From: an uncultured Clostridia bacterium
GTDB lineage: Bacteria; Bacillota; Clostridia; Christensenellales; UBA1242
NCBI GenBank assembly: GCA_934754475.1
Contig: CAKVHV010000002.1
Location: 372,001 to 436,000, forward strand
DNA: 64,000 nt
Direction of reading: 5' to 3'
Part shown: positions 16,655 through 25,198 of the stretch, in pieces
Layout of the letters: each line of letters opens with the position of its first letter
Numbering within the stretch: the stretch's first letter is position 1
Notes under the pieces: model-generated
Databases searched by the model: none
What the model was told of the DNA's origin: nothing
The model's input: the letters and a program-made list of their open reading frames with translations, nothing else
Translations under genes and position numbers: made by a program

Positions 16655-16694
16655 CTAACTAAAGTTAGTTTAACAAATTTTGGCTTAATTTCAA
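16655..16694 (-). promoter_or_regulatory. hydCBA promoter with overlapping palindrome
   Basis: On the minus strand TTGAAA (complement of 16689-16694) and TAAACT (complement of 16667-16672) are 16 bases apart, about 30 bases before hydC. The perfect palindrome CTAACT-AA-AGTTAG (16655-16668) overlaps the -10 and start region, as a repressor operator would. A TTGTTAA half-site resembling a Rex box overlaps as well, but the second half is missing. Confidence 0.45.
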
Positions 16695-16705
16695 AAAGAT
16701 TTTTA

Positions 16706-16738
16706 CAAAAAAAGCAACAAGTTTTGTAACTTGTTGCC
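16706..16738 (-). terminator. Terminator of the InlB/LRR surface-protein gene pair
   Basis: On the minus strand GCAACAAG/CTTGTTGC with an 8-base loop runs into seven T residues, just after the stop at 16748 and ahead of the hydCBA promoter. Confidence 0.88.
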
Positions 16739-16747
16739 TACATCTTA

Positions 16748-18148
16748 CTAATTTTGTTTGCTTTCATAAATTATGTCACTATACATGTTCCAATAAGTCT
16801 TTGTCAAATATCCCGACTTAAGATTATATGGAACATAAATTTTCAAGTGAGTTACAATTGATGTATCTGTTGTTACTCCATAAAAGATACTATCACTATC
16901 TAATTTATTGCCAGTTCCGTCGTAGTTAGAAGTAACTACAGTGTTTGGAGTTAGAATTGTAAAATCTGTCAAGTAATTACAAGCCTTGAATGCACCCTTT
17001 CCAATAAAAGTTACTTTTGGCAAAGTAATTTTTGCCACATGTGAATTTTGAAAAGCCATATCTGAAATGGTGGTTACGTTTGCAAGATACATCTCAACTT
17101 TTTTGTTAATTGCAAAGGTGTTATGGAATGTTCCTTCCTTAATCTCAGTTACTTTAGTTGGCAAATCAAAATAAGAAATTTTCTGACAATTTGCAAAGGC
17201 ATATTTTCCGATAGACGAAATATTGTCTCCTAAGAAAATAAGTTTTTCAAGTGCCTTACAATCTCTAAATGCGCAATCACCAAGTGTCTCCATTTCGCTA
17301 TTAACATATATTATTCTAAGTCCACCATAAAGTCCAGTTTCATCAGAAATTACATTTGCCCATGCACTTTGATAAATTCCTTCGCTATCGTGAATTCCGT
17401 CGCTAGCACCAGTTCTAAACTTGTCTGGCTCTATGTCTTTGATTTTCTTAATATTATTTGGAAGAATTAACTTATTACAATATCCCAAATATCTATTGAG
17501 AACTCCATTTTCGTTTACTTCAAACTTGCTCTTGTCAGTATCAAACCAAGCACCATAAATATCAATGTTTTCGTTTAACTCATAGGTTTTTTCGGCAAAA
17601 GGTGTTCCGGTACATTCGGGATTATCATACCAAAGTAGTTGCTCGCCATAATGTGAGCCTTCCTTGGTGTTAAATACAAGTGGCAAGGAATATGTCGAAC
17701 CCGGTTTGACATATTGTTCATAGTATCCTTTCAAGTCTTCAAGTGGCATATCTGAATTTTCTTCGCCTTGGGCAAAGTGAAGTCTTACTGCAACACCATC
17801 CGCCCATTTTACATTAAGTGTAAAGCTATTCCAAATTCGACTTCCAAAATTAAATCTCGATTTGAAATTTTCGTCTTTGCTCCAATACTCAATATAATAT
17901 CCTTCTTTTTTGACATTCTTTGGCTCATTGACTTTTTGCAAAAATCTATATGTATCAGATTTGAGTTCTTGTTTGTAAATTTGTCCGCCATTAAAGTTGT
18001 ATGTAACTGTATATCTAAATAGCGATTTTACAAACATATAAAGTAGTGTTGATGCCACCAAAAATATCAAAATTGAGATACCAATAATTTTTAGTTTGTT
18101 ATAGCCTGAGTAACTATTAAATACCCCAACTTCTTTTTCTTCATTCAT
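16748..18148 (-). CDS. Membrane-anchored surface protein with InlB-type and BspA-type LRR repeats
   Basis: 466 residues. A cytoplasmic N-terminus and one membrane helix (about 19-43) make it a type II-anchored exported protein. Next come InlB B-repeat-like units (VTYNFNGG ... YWSKD, VKWADG; about 47-215). Then BspA/LRR_5-type leucine-rich repeats (ALEKLIFLGDNISSIGKYAFANC and similar, about 270-440). Such proteins bind host or partner surfaces. Its ATG overlaps the stop of the upstream gene by one base (TAATG), so the two are translationally coupled. Confidence 0.82.
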   Translation of the reverse strand: MNEEKEVGVFNSYSGYNKLKIIGISILIFLVASTLLYMFVKSLFRYTVTYNFNGGQIYKQELKSDTYRFLQKVNEPKNVKKEGYYIEYWSKDENFKSRFNFGSRIWNSFTLNVKWADGVAVRLHFAQGEENSDMPLEDLKGYYEQYVKPGSTYSLPLVFNTKEGSHYGEQLLWYDNPECTGTPFAEKTYELNENIDIYGAWFDTDKSKFEVNENGVLNRYLGYCNKLILPNNIKKIKDIEPDKFRTGASDGIHDSEGIYQSAWANVISDETGLYGGLRIIYVNSEMETLGDCAFRDCKALEKLIFLGDNISSIGKYAFANCQKISYFDLPTKVTEIKEGTFHNTFAINKKVEMYLANVTTISDMAFQNSHVAKITLPKVTFIGKGAFKACNYLTDFTILTPNTVVTSNYDGTGNKLDSDSIFYGVTTDTSIVTHLKIYVPYNLKSGYLTKTYWNMYSDIIYESKQN

Positions 18149-19254
18149 TATTTAAATAACCTTCTTTTATTTTGTCTTTTTGAAGCGTAAATCATTCTAA
18201 GATTTTGAATTTTCTTTTTTCGTTTTTTGACTGAATAGATTATGGCTAGTGTAATACTACTTATCAAAACCAAAGCCAAAACATATACATACCAGATATT
18301 GTGATACTTGATAGTAATCGTTGTATCATCGGTTATATTTTGTATAGATTTATTGTATGTCAAGATGTTAAACATATTAGATTTTAGATTTGGCTTGTCT
18401 GCGGTCTGACCATATTTAACCAAATATTTTTGGGTGCTTCCGTCGGGAAGAATATATGTAACTACATATTTTTGCAAATCCCATTTTGGATAAAGGTCTA
18501 TTCGCCCCACTGTTCCCTTTGTTATTCTAGTCGCAGGAACTGAGTAGTCTTCGTCATAGAACCAGCCTTTGAAAATATAGCCATGCTTAGAAATTGGTTG
18601 AAGTTCAAAAGTTTGGGTCTCAACATTATAACTAGGCAAATTATATAGATTTTCGGCATCAGTATGGTAGTTAATCTCAAATTCAATTGGTATCCACTTT
18701 GGATACAAAACAATATCGCCCCTATCAAACTTGCTTGTTTGCATTTTGGCTTGACCATCGGTTAAGTTTCTTGTCAAATACCAATCCACAAAATAATAAT
18801 TTGGTCTTTTTGGAGTATAAAAGTGAACATTATTTTCTATTGAATAAGTTTCGCTTTCTTTGTAATTTAAAATCTCAGTTTGTTCTTTGTCCGAAAGGAC
18901 ATAATAGATGGTATATTTTCTTGGACTTGTTTTGAGTTTGTAAGTTACATTTTTGTATGCATATTGTGTATCATTATCAATCTTTTGATTATCTAGTGTC
19001 CAATAGTATTTATAAAAATCGTTTAAATCTTCATCTACACTAGGAAATTCAATTTTATCATTAAGTGAATATTCTTTGTATACAATGCTTTGTTTGTCTT
19101 GGAGTGTATTATATAGTGACTTATCAATACTTTCATAATTAAAATCGAAAGTAATAATAATTTTGTCACTTGCATACAAAACACTTTTGTCTGGGGTAGA
19201 TAATCCACACAAACAAAATAACGTAAGCAAAAATAAAAACATTATTTTTTTCAT
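18148..19254 (-). CDS. Secreted, C-terminally membrane-anchored protein with InlB-type repeats
   Basis: 368 residues from an ATG at 19252-19254. A TTG 16 codons further up is also in frame, but the ATG gives a normal signal peptide (MKKIMFLFLL ... VLYAS). Neither start has a clear SD. Three or four InlB B-repeat-like units follow (ending YWTLD, YFVDWYLT, LYPKW, FKGWFYDED, LYPKW). A membrane helix near the C-terminus (about residues 325-345) is followed by a very basic tail, so the repeats face outside. It forms a two-gene operon with the LRR protein, probably one surface complex. Confidence 0.8.
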   Translation of the reverse strand: MKKIMFLFLLTLFCLCGLSTPDKSVLYASDKIIITFDFNYESIDKSLYNTLQDKQSIVYKEYSLNDKIEFPSVDEDLNDFYKYYWTLDNQKIDNDTQYAYKNVTYKLKTSPRKYTIYYVLSDKEQTEILNYKESETYSIENNVHFYTPKRPNYYFVDWYLTRNLTDGQAKMQTSKFDRGDIVLYPKWIPIEFEINYHTDAENLYNLPSYNVETQTFELQPISKHGYIFKGWFYDEDYSVPATRITKGTVGRIDLYPKWDLQKYVVTYILPDGSTQKYLVKYGQTADKPNLKSNMFNILTYNKSIQNITDDTTITIKYHNIWYVYVLALVLISSITLAIIYSVKKRKKKIQNLRMIYASKRQNKRRLFK

Positions 19255-19411
19255 AAGTTTAAAAAATCCAAAATTCCTATTGTATTTTAGATATTTTAAC
19301 AAAAAAACATAGATAACACAAATTTTTGATAAGTGTTTTTTAAATTTAAATTGATTTGACTAATCTTTCAAAATTTACTAAAATTAAAAGAAAAATTCAA
19401 GGAGAAAAAGT

Positions 19412-20020
19412 ATGTCAAAATTATACTTTAAGTATGGCGTAATGGGAAGTAGCAAAAGCGCCCAAGCATTAATGTGCAAATTCAATTATGAACAAGTAGG
19501 GTATGATGTACTTTTGATTAAACCCAGCATAGACACTCGTGACAAAACCGACCAAAAAATCGTCGTTCGCTCAAGAATTGGGCTAGAGAGTGAGTGTTTT
19601 GCTTTTGACAAAAACGAAAACCTATACAAGTTTGTTTTTTCACACAATCAATTCAAGCCTAAGTCGGTAGTCATTGTAGACGAAGCAAACTTTTGTACAA
19701 CCGAACAAATCAACGAATTAAAGGAAGTATCAAGACACATACCCGTTCTCTGTTATGGACTACTTACCAACTTTAAGACTGAGTTGTTTGAAGGCTCAAA
19801 GAGACTTGTCGAAATCGCCGAAAGCCTTATGGAAATCAAAGCGGTTTGTGAGTGTGGCAAAAAAGCAACCGTTAATGCAAGATTTGTAAACGGAAAGTTA
19901 ACACTGGACGGCGATGAAGTAATGATAGGCGGAGACGAAACTTACAAGGCTATGTGTTACAATTGTTATAGCGAACTCAAAAAAGGAGTTAAAAATGAAA
20001 AAGAAACTCCTTCTGCATAG
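19412..20020 (+). CDS. tdk: Thymidine kinase
   Basis: 202 residues, type II thymidine kinase. The P-loop is GVMGSSKS (about 9-16), the DE(A) Walker B-like motif is VIVDEANF, and a C-terminal zinc site uses CECG and CYNC. It phosphorylates thymidine for salvage. SD AAGGAG precedes the ATG. Its last 26 bases overlap the queH start in another frame. Confidence 0.95.
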   Translation: MSKLYFKYGVMGSSKSAQALMCKFNYEQVGYDVLLIKPSIDTRDKTDQKIVVRSRIGLESECFAFDKNENLYKFVFSHNQFKPKSVVIVDEANFCTTEQINELKEVSRHIPVLCYGLLTNFKTELFEGSKRLVEIAESLMEIKAVCECGKKATVNARFVNGKLTLDGDEVMIGGDETYKAMCYNCYSELKKGVKNEKETPSA

Positions 20021-20540
20021 TTGTTGTGCCCCTTGCACAAGCGGTGTGCTTTGGCAACTATCCGACTATGATATAACTCTACTTTTTTATAACCCCAATA
20101 TAGACACTCTTCAAGAATACGACAAGAGACTTGACGCTCTCAAAGATTATATTTCAAAAGTTAATTTGGAAAATAACACTAATATATCTATAGTCGCTGT
20201 TCCCTACTTTCACGACGAGTTTAGCACAAAAATCAAAGGCTTGGAAGACGAAAAAGAAGGTGGAAATAGATGCAAAATTTGTTTTTCATTAAGACTAGAT
20301 TATGCTGGAAAGTATGCAAAAGATAATGGTTTTGATATTTTTGCTACAACTCTCACAGTTAGTCCACACAAAAATTTTGAAGTAATCAATACAATTGGAC
20401 TAAGTGTTGGCAAAAAATATGATATTGAGTATTTAGAAAGCAATTTCAAAAAAAATAATGGATATTTAATATCCATTCAAAACTCCAAAAAATATGGAAT
20501 TTATCGCCAAAATTATTGCGGTTGTAATCCTAATTTGTAA
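19995..20540 (+). CDS. queH: Epoxyqueuosine reductase QueH
   Basis: 181 residues, the DUF208/QueH family. Conserved cysteines: the vicinal pair in LLHSCCAPC (C10-C11, C14), RCKICF in the middle, and YCGC at the C-terminus. QueH catalyses the last step of queuosine synthesis in tRNA with an iron-sulfur cluster. The start lies within tdk (26-base overlap), with SD AAAGGAG seven bases before the ATG. No other queuosine genes are in the window. Confidence 0.93.
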   Translation: MKKKLLLHSCCAPCTSGVLWQLSDYDITLLFYNPNIDTLQEYDKRLDALKDYISKVNLENNTNISIVAVPYFHDEFSTKIKGLEDEKEGGNRCKICFSLRLDYAGKYAKDNGFDIFATTLTVSPHKNFEVINTIGLSVGKKYDIEYLESNFKKNNGYLISIQNSKKYGIYRQNYCGCNPNL

Positions 20541-20676
20541 TACTTTAAGCTAACATGCATATTATGTTAAATAAAAAAAAGTAAATGCTAAAGATTTAAA
20601 TAATTATTGCACTTTAATATTTCTTTAATTTAAAATTTCTTTAGCTTAAATTATTTTAGATTAATGAGTTTAATAA

Positions 20677-21222
20677 TTAGATTTCCTTCCTTAAATCTTG
20701 TTCCCACAAAAAATACACCCAATCATCCGCTTTTAAATCATATGCATAATTAATATCGACATCAATAGGTTTATTTTCTATTTTATTATAGCCCTCATCA
20801 AGTATTAAAGAGTAAATTCCCATAACTTTAATGTTTTCTTTTTTTAAAATGTCCAATGCTACACCGGTTGTTTGCCCTTTATATATTATATCTTCAATTA
20901 AAATACAATTCTTTACATCTTTATCAATAAATTTATTAATCAACTCGGCCTTACCATAATCGCGAGGAGTGTCTGAGTTGCTCATTTTGAGTTGTATCAT
21001 AGATATTGTTCTGATGCCTAATTCATGAGAAATCGATACTAGCATTGGCAATGCACCTCTTGCCATTCCAATTAATGATATATCAGAATATTGTTTATTA
21101 TCAATTTTTTTTCTAATATCTTCACAAATTGCATTAATTGCATCCCAATATTTATCATATGTAAATTTAATCTCTCCATTCTCAGATTCTAGTCTTTTAC
21201 CTAGCAAATTAGTGTTTTTCAT
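20677..21222 (-). CDS. Phosphoribosyltransferase-family protein
   Basis: 181 residues of the type I PRTase fold. The PRPP-binding loop is ILIEDIIYKGQTT (about residues 107-119), a variant of the usual DD-x-x-x-T-G motif with ED for DD. A second conserved loop, GMARGALPM, lies near 52-60. Type I PRTases transfer a base onto PRPP or the reverse; the base here is unknown. SD GGAG. It is the last gene of the nucleotide-type cluster, 29 bases after the guanylate-kinase-like gene. Confidence 0.75.
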   Translation of the reverse strand: MKNTNLLGKRLESENGEIKFTYDKYWDAINAICEDIRKKIDNKQYSDISLIGMARGALPMLVSISHELGIRTISMIQLKMSNSDTPRDYGKAELINKFIDKDVKNCILIEDIIYKGQTTGVALDILKKENIKVMGIYSLILDEGYNKIENKPIDVDINYAYDLKADDWVYFLWEQDLRKEI

Positions 21223-21251
21223 TTTTTCTCCTTAGGTGCAAAAATATAAAT

Positions 21252-21866
21252 TTAAATAATTGGTTCCATGTCTTCTTTGGATTCCCGTATAATATTATTT
21301 ATTTGGCTACTAAAATTTTCAATTTTAAATTTCTCGTTATTTCCATTCAATATGTCAAAAAAATTATTAACCACATTACCAACTTTATCCGTTTCAGATA
21401 TTAAACAATAATCAAAAAACGTTGCTGCATATTGCAAATCTTTTTCAATATTTCTTAGTCTAGTTAGTCCACGATCACCCAATCTTTTCACCAATTCATC
21501 ATAAGAAGGAGGCAATAACAAAATCGTTATTGTTTTAGGAACTAAATTTTTTATTATGTTAGCTGCAGAAATGCCAACATTAAAAATTGTCAATTTTAAT
21601 TTTGCTTGTTCAAGTTCATTTTTCCCCATACCATAATATTCATTATTGAAAGTTGCATATTCAATAAGTTGATTGTTTTTTATAAGATTTAAAAAATCAT
21701 CCTTATCAACAAAATTCAAATCTTCTCCTGCAACTTCACCTTCTCTAATGCTTCTTGTAGTATAGCCAACCGCCTCTCTAATATCTGGAAAATCTTTTTT
21801 TATGAATTTGATAAGCGTATCTTTTCCAACTCCACTTGGCCCAGATATTACAATAGGATTAAACAT
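21252..21866 (-). CDS. Guanylate kinase-like nucleoside monophosphate kinase
   Basis: 204 residues from an ATG at 21866 preceded by SD AAGGGAG; the frame is open 19 codons further but without an SD. P-loop GPSGVGKDT (about 7-15), then GYTTRSIREGEVAGEDLNFVD, the GMP-binding pattern of guanylate kinases. The C-terminal third departs from housekeeping Gmk. It sits among other nucleotide enzymes, so it may be a pathway-specific kinase. It could also be the cell's ordinary Gmk. Confidence 0.75.
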   Translation of the reverse strand: MFNPIVISGPSGVGKDTLIKFIKKDFPDIREAVGYTTRSIREGEVAGEDLNFVDKDDFLNLIKNNQLIEYATFNNEYYGMGKNELEQAKLKLTIFNVGISAANIIKNLVPKTITILLLPPSYDELVKRLGDRGLTRLRNIEKDLQYAATFFDYCLISETDKVGNVVNNFFDILNGNNEKFKIENFSSQINNIIRESKEDMEPII

Positions 21867-21972
21867 AACAATTCTCCCTTGCATGATATTTATAAAACAT
21901 TTAAGATTATACATATTATACAATACAAAATAGAGATTTGCAATACTAATTATTAAATAAGATACATTAAAA

Positions 21973-22055
21973 CTTTAGTTGCTAAATATGCAACCACGGA
22001 AGTTCAGTTGTCGCCACTGAGATAATTGCTTAACATACATTAAATAATACAAAGC
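21973..22055. other. Structured spacer between the Ham1-like and guanylate-kinase-like genes
   Basis: A 194-base gap breaks the otherwise tight gene run. It contains three potential stems: GTTGC/GCAAC near 21980-21996, CAGT/ACTG near 22002-22019, and AATTGCTT/AAGCAATT near 22023-22060. It may hold a processing site, internal promoter or cis-acting RNA. No known riboswitch is recognised. Confidence 0.3.
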
Positions 22056-22060
22056 AATTT

Positions 22061-22615
22061 TTACTTATTTAATAAATAACTTGCTAATTCTTTGTAACCA
22101 TCAGTATTCCAAACTTGAAATCTTTCTTCATCAGGATAATTTGCCAATGTTTTGTCATAGCCATCAGGGATAAATATAAAGTCCCAACTCCATCCGTATG
22201 AGCCAGATTTTGTAGTAGCAATCTTACCCGTTGTTATGGATTTAAAAACCACAGGCTCTTTGCCATATTCACAATACGCATAGGCTTCTATAAAACATGC
22301 TTTTCTATTTTCGCTACCCTCTAAAAGCTTAAGTAACCCTTCTTCCCCTAATTTTTCATCAACATAATGAGTATATGGTCCAGGAAATCCACCAAGACTT
22401 TCTACAAATAATCCTGTATCGTTTTTTAAAACTGCACTTTTTAATTTTTCGCTAGCTTCTTTCGCTGAATGCATCGCAATCTCTTCTACTGAATCTGATT
22501 GAATTTCCGTCGTGTTCATTTTTACATGATCAACTTGAATTCCTAATGGCTCCAATATTTGCTTTGCACTCATTATCTTAGACCAATTTCCAGTTACAAA
22601 TGTTAGTTTATTCAT
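22061..22615 (-). CDS. Ham1/RdgB-like non-canonical NTP pyrophosphatase
   Basis: 184 residues. FVTGNWSK near the N-terminus, NDTGLFVESLGGFPGPY in the centre and the NYPDEERF region match the Ham1/RdgB (ITPase) family, which hydrolyses XTP/ITP and related NTPs to NMP and PPi. Divergence from housekeeping RdgB (for example YGWSWDFIFIPDG) is notable. SD GGAG. It lies 19 bases after the kinase/methyltransferase fusion. Confidence 0.82.
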   Translation of the reverse strand: MNKLTFVTGNWSKIMSAKQILEPLGIQVDHVKMNTTEIQSDSVEEIAMHSAKEASEKLKSAVLKNDTGLFVESLGGFPGPYTHYVDEKLGEEGLLKLLEGSENRKACFIEAYAYCEYGKEPVVFKSITTGKIATTKSGSYGWSWDFIFIPDGYDKTLANYPDEERFQVWNTDGYKELASYLLNK

Positions 22616-22634
22616 TTTTTTATCTCCTTAATTT

Positions 22635-23942
22635 TCAATTTTTAGTATTGTTTTTTTTAACAACAAATAACAAAAAGGCTTTTGGCTTAAACCATTTTTT
22701 TATCTCAACAAATCGTCTATGAAATTTATAGTAATGAAATCCGGTTTGTTCAATAATCTCTCCACCAGCCTTTAATATTAACTTTTCCCATTCTTTTATT
22801 GTAAGAGACCTTTCATTTCCTAGCATTTTTTCATTCATATTAAAATATATACTTGGAATTCCAAAAATCACATATTTTGAAATGTTTAATTGTTGTTTTA
22901 GTATAGAAATAATTTCTGAGTCATTAAAATGTTCTAAAACACCAATACTATAAGCAACGTCAAACGAATTTTTCTTATAATTTAGATTTAAAATATCTCC
23001 TTGAACATACTCACATGGGGATATTATTTTTGATTGTTCTGCGATTTCTCGAGCATAATTTAATACAGGCTTACTTAAATCTAACGCCGTAGCATTAAGC
23101 CCTCTTTTTTGAAGATAACCTGCAATTAAACCAGTTCCACATCCCATTTCAATTACACTTTTATTACTTGCATATTTTAAAATTTTTTTTATGAATTTTT
23201 TTTTATATTTTAATTTATATTTTATATAATCATCTGGCTTTTTAAACTCATCTATATCCGCCTTATATAACTCATACCACTTGCTATCTTCTGATTTTTG
23301 TTTATCTAATAATATTTCATCTATTTTTTGGGTAATTTTTGTTATAATCTCTTGTGGAGTTTCATTATTTTCAATAACTAATAATTTATATTCGCTATTG
23401 TTATATCTTATAAAATCTTTTAACTTATCATTAAACTTCCTAAATATAGTCTTTTCTTGATCAGTAAATTTTCTGCCATCTCTTTTTTCAGAACGCTTTA
23501 ACGCCTTGTCTAAATTAATATCAAAGTAAACTAATAAATCAACATCCTTTTCTCCAGATTTCATACAATTTAAAACATTATGCATAAATTGATCAGCGTC
23601 TGTTATGCTATCTCCTAATAAAACCGATTGATACGAATAAACCGAAGAGAAATTTCTGTCAAATAAATTGATGTCGTTATTTTCTGAATATAATTTTTCT
23701 CTTAAATATAAATAATCTGCGGCTTGCACCAAAGTTTCATAACGCAATGTATTAAACTTTTCATTTAATGAAACCAAAGCATTATTTTCAAACATCTTTT
23801 GAATCACATTATATAAAGGAGAACTTCTATCAATATCATTTGTTATCCCAACTTTGTATTTTTTACTATATATATTTTTTAATTGATTGATGGTCGTAGT
23901 CTTTCCAGCTCCAGTAGTTCCCTCAAATACTATATTAATCAT
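22635..23942 (-). CDS. Fusion of a dTMP-kinase-like domain and a SAM-dependent methyltransferase
   Basis: 435 residues from an ATG at 23940-23942, with SD GGAGG; a TTG five codons up is inside the SD. Residues about 1-205 are P-loop kinase of the thymidylate/deoxynucleoside kinase type (FEGTTGAGKTTT; DLLVYFDINLDKALKRSEKRDGR as LID-like region). Residues about 240-435 are a class I methyltransferase (VIEMGCGTGLIAGYLQKRG; ALDLSKPV; SIGVLEHF). The ATG overlaps the end of the FemX-like gene by eight bases. A kinase and a methyltransferase in one chain suggest sequential work on one nucleotide or nucleotide-linked substrate. Confidence 0.85.
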   Translation of the reverse strand: MINIVFEGTTGAGKTTTINQLKNIYSKKYKVGITNDIDRSSPLYNVIQKMFENNALVSLNEKFNTLRYETLVQAADYLYLREKLYSENNDINLFDRNFSSVYSYQSVLLGDSITDADQFMHNVLNCMKSGEKDVDLLVYFDINLDKALKRSEKRDGRKFTDQEKTIFRKFNDKLKDFIRYNNSEYKLLVIENNETPQEIITKITQKIDEILLDKQKSEDSKWYELYKADIDEFKKPDDYIKYKLKYKKKFIKKILKYASNKSVIEMGCGTGLIAGYLQKRGLNATALDLSKPVLNYAREIAEQSKIISPCEYVQGDILNLNYKKNSFDVAYSIGVLEHFNDSEIISILKQQLNISKYVIFGIPSIYFNMNEKMLGNERSLTIKEWEKLILKAGGEIIEQTGFHYYKFHRRFVEIKKWFKPKAFLLFVVKKNNTKN

Positions 23943-24918
23943 TTTTATTTCCTCCAATCGTGAAAGTTATATCTGGTACAATATCTATAAACCCATTATA
24001 ACAAAAACCCTTTTTAAATGTATACAATCCATAATCTTTGTTGTCAAAATCATTTTCATTACAGAATACACCACCGAAATCATACTTCGGCAAATTATTT
24101 TTAATACAATACCTAATTGCTTCCCATTGAAGATAATACATTCCTAATAAATTTCTATATTCAGATGAACTTACTCCATATAAGTAAATAAGTTTATTAT
24201 TGTGGATTATGTCAATACTCATAGCCAATGGATATTCCTCATGCCACACTTCAAGAAAAATTAGCTCATTCTTGTATACATTTAGAATCTTTTCAAAGTA
24301 GCTTTTAGTATGCGGATGAAAATTATGTCTTTTAGATGTTTGGATATACAAATCATAAAAATTATTTAAATCTACATGTTTTGATAACTTAAAAGTTAAA
24401 TTTTTACGATATGAACGTCTAATATTTTGTCTAAACTTACTAGGCAGTTTATTTATTAAAGCATCTTCGTCAAAAATAATATCCATAACTGCCAGTTTAC
24501 ATGAATCCATAAGATTAGAATAGTCTTTACTATTAGTAATTTGATAACAAAATCTATTCGATATTAATGACAACTGCGAATATGTGATATATGGATTAAT
24601 AACAAGTTTAAAATAATTACGTATTTTCATCCAATCTTGAATTTCATCCAAAAAACAATTTAAAAGCTTGAAATCTGAATTTTTTAAAACTGGTCCACGA
24701 GGAGCATATAAAAATTGTCCTTCAGCATTTTCTTTTTGTAATAAGCTACAAGTCCATATAATATCGTTATCTTCGACACAAAATAAAAAGTATTTCTTAC
24801 TTTCATTTCTAATTATATTCCAATTAATATCTTGCATATAATCCGAGTCATTTTTAATTAAAAATTCTTTTATTTTAAAAAACTCTATTTCATTATTAAT
24901 ATTTAATTCGCAAATCAT
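23935..24918 (-). CDS. FemABX-like aminoacyltransferase
   Basis: 327 residues, the double-GNAT Fem fold. Fem-type signatures: FRQNIRRSYRKNL in the centre and YLQWEAIRYCIKNN ... YDFGG ... GLYTFKKGF near the C-terminus. Known members add amino acids from aminoacyl-tRNA to peptidoglycan side chains (FemX/A/B) or to nucleoside antibiotics (PacB in pacidamycin synthesis). The downstream nucleotide genes leave the second role open. It is the first gene of the cluster, behind a consensus promoter. Weak SD (AGGA). Confidence 0.8.
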   Translation of the reverse strand: MICELNINNEIEFFKIKEFLIKNDSDYMQDINWNIIRNESKKYFLFCVEDNDIIWTCSLLQKENAEGQFLYAPRGPVLKNSDFKLLNCFLDEIQDWMKIRNYFKLVINPYITYSQLSLISNRFCYQITNSKDYSNLMDSCKLAVMDIIFDEDALINKLPSKFRQNIRRSYRKNLTFKLSKHVDLNNFYDLYIQTSKRHNFHPHTKSYFEKILNVYKNELIFLEVWHEEYPLAMSIDIIHNNKLIYLYGVSSSEYRNLLGMYYLQWEAIRYCIKNNLPKYDFGGVFCNENDFDNKDYGLYTFKKGFCYNGFIDIVPDITFTIGGNKND

Positions 24919-25019
24919 TTTAAATCCTAAAAATATTATTTATCATAAAAACTAACAACTAAATGCAATTGCAATGGTATTAAATTAAATATGTAATCAG
25001 CCATTATCTAACTAATATT

Positions 25020-25048
25020 ATGATAAATTAATTCAAAATAATTGTCAA
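25020..25048 (-). promoter_or_regulatory. Promoter of the FemX-to-phosphoribosyltransferase cluster
   Basis: On the minus strand TTGACA (complement of 25043-25048), a 17-base spacer, and TATCAT (complement of 25020-25025). It leaves a leader of about 95 bases before the FemX-like ATG. Confidence 0.65.
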
Positions 25049-25158
25049 GAATTTTAGTTTGTATTTACGTGTATCATAATATTGTTTAAATTAATAAACG
25101 CTATATCATATTTTAATATCTTCTTTGTTCTAAAAGCCCCAATTTCCTATCACAAATT

Positions 25159-25192
25159 AAAAAAGCAATCTCAAATGAGATTGCTTTTTTAT
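25159..25192. terminator. Bidirectional terminator
   Basis: Stem AAAAAAGCAATCTC/GAGATTGCTTTTTT with loop AAAT. It follows the stop of the 188-aa membrane-protein gene. Confidence 0.9.
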
Positions 25193-25198
25193 GTAGAA

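Noticed and set aside
16670..16690. Rex operator before hydC
   Set aside because: Only one TTGTTAA half-site; the second half does not match.
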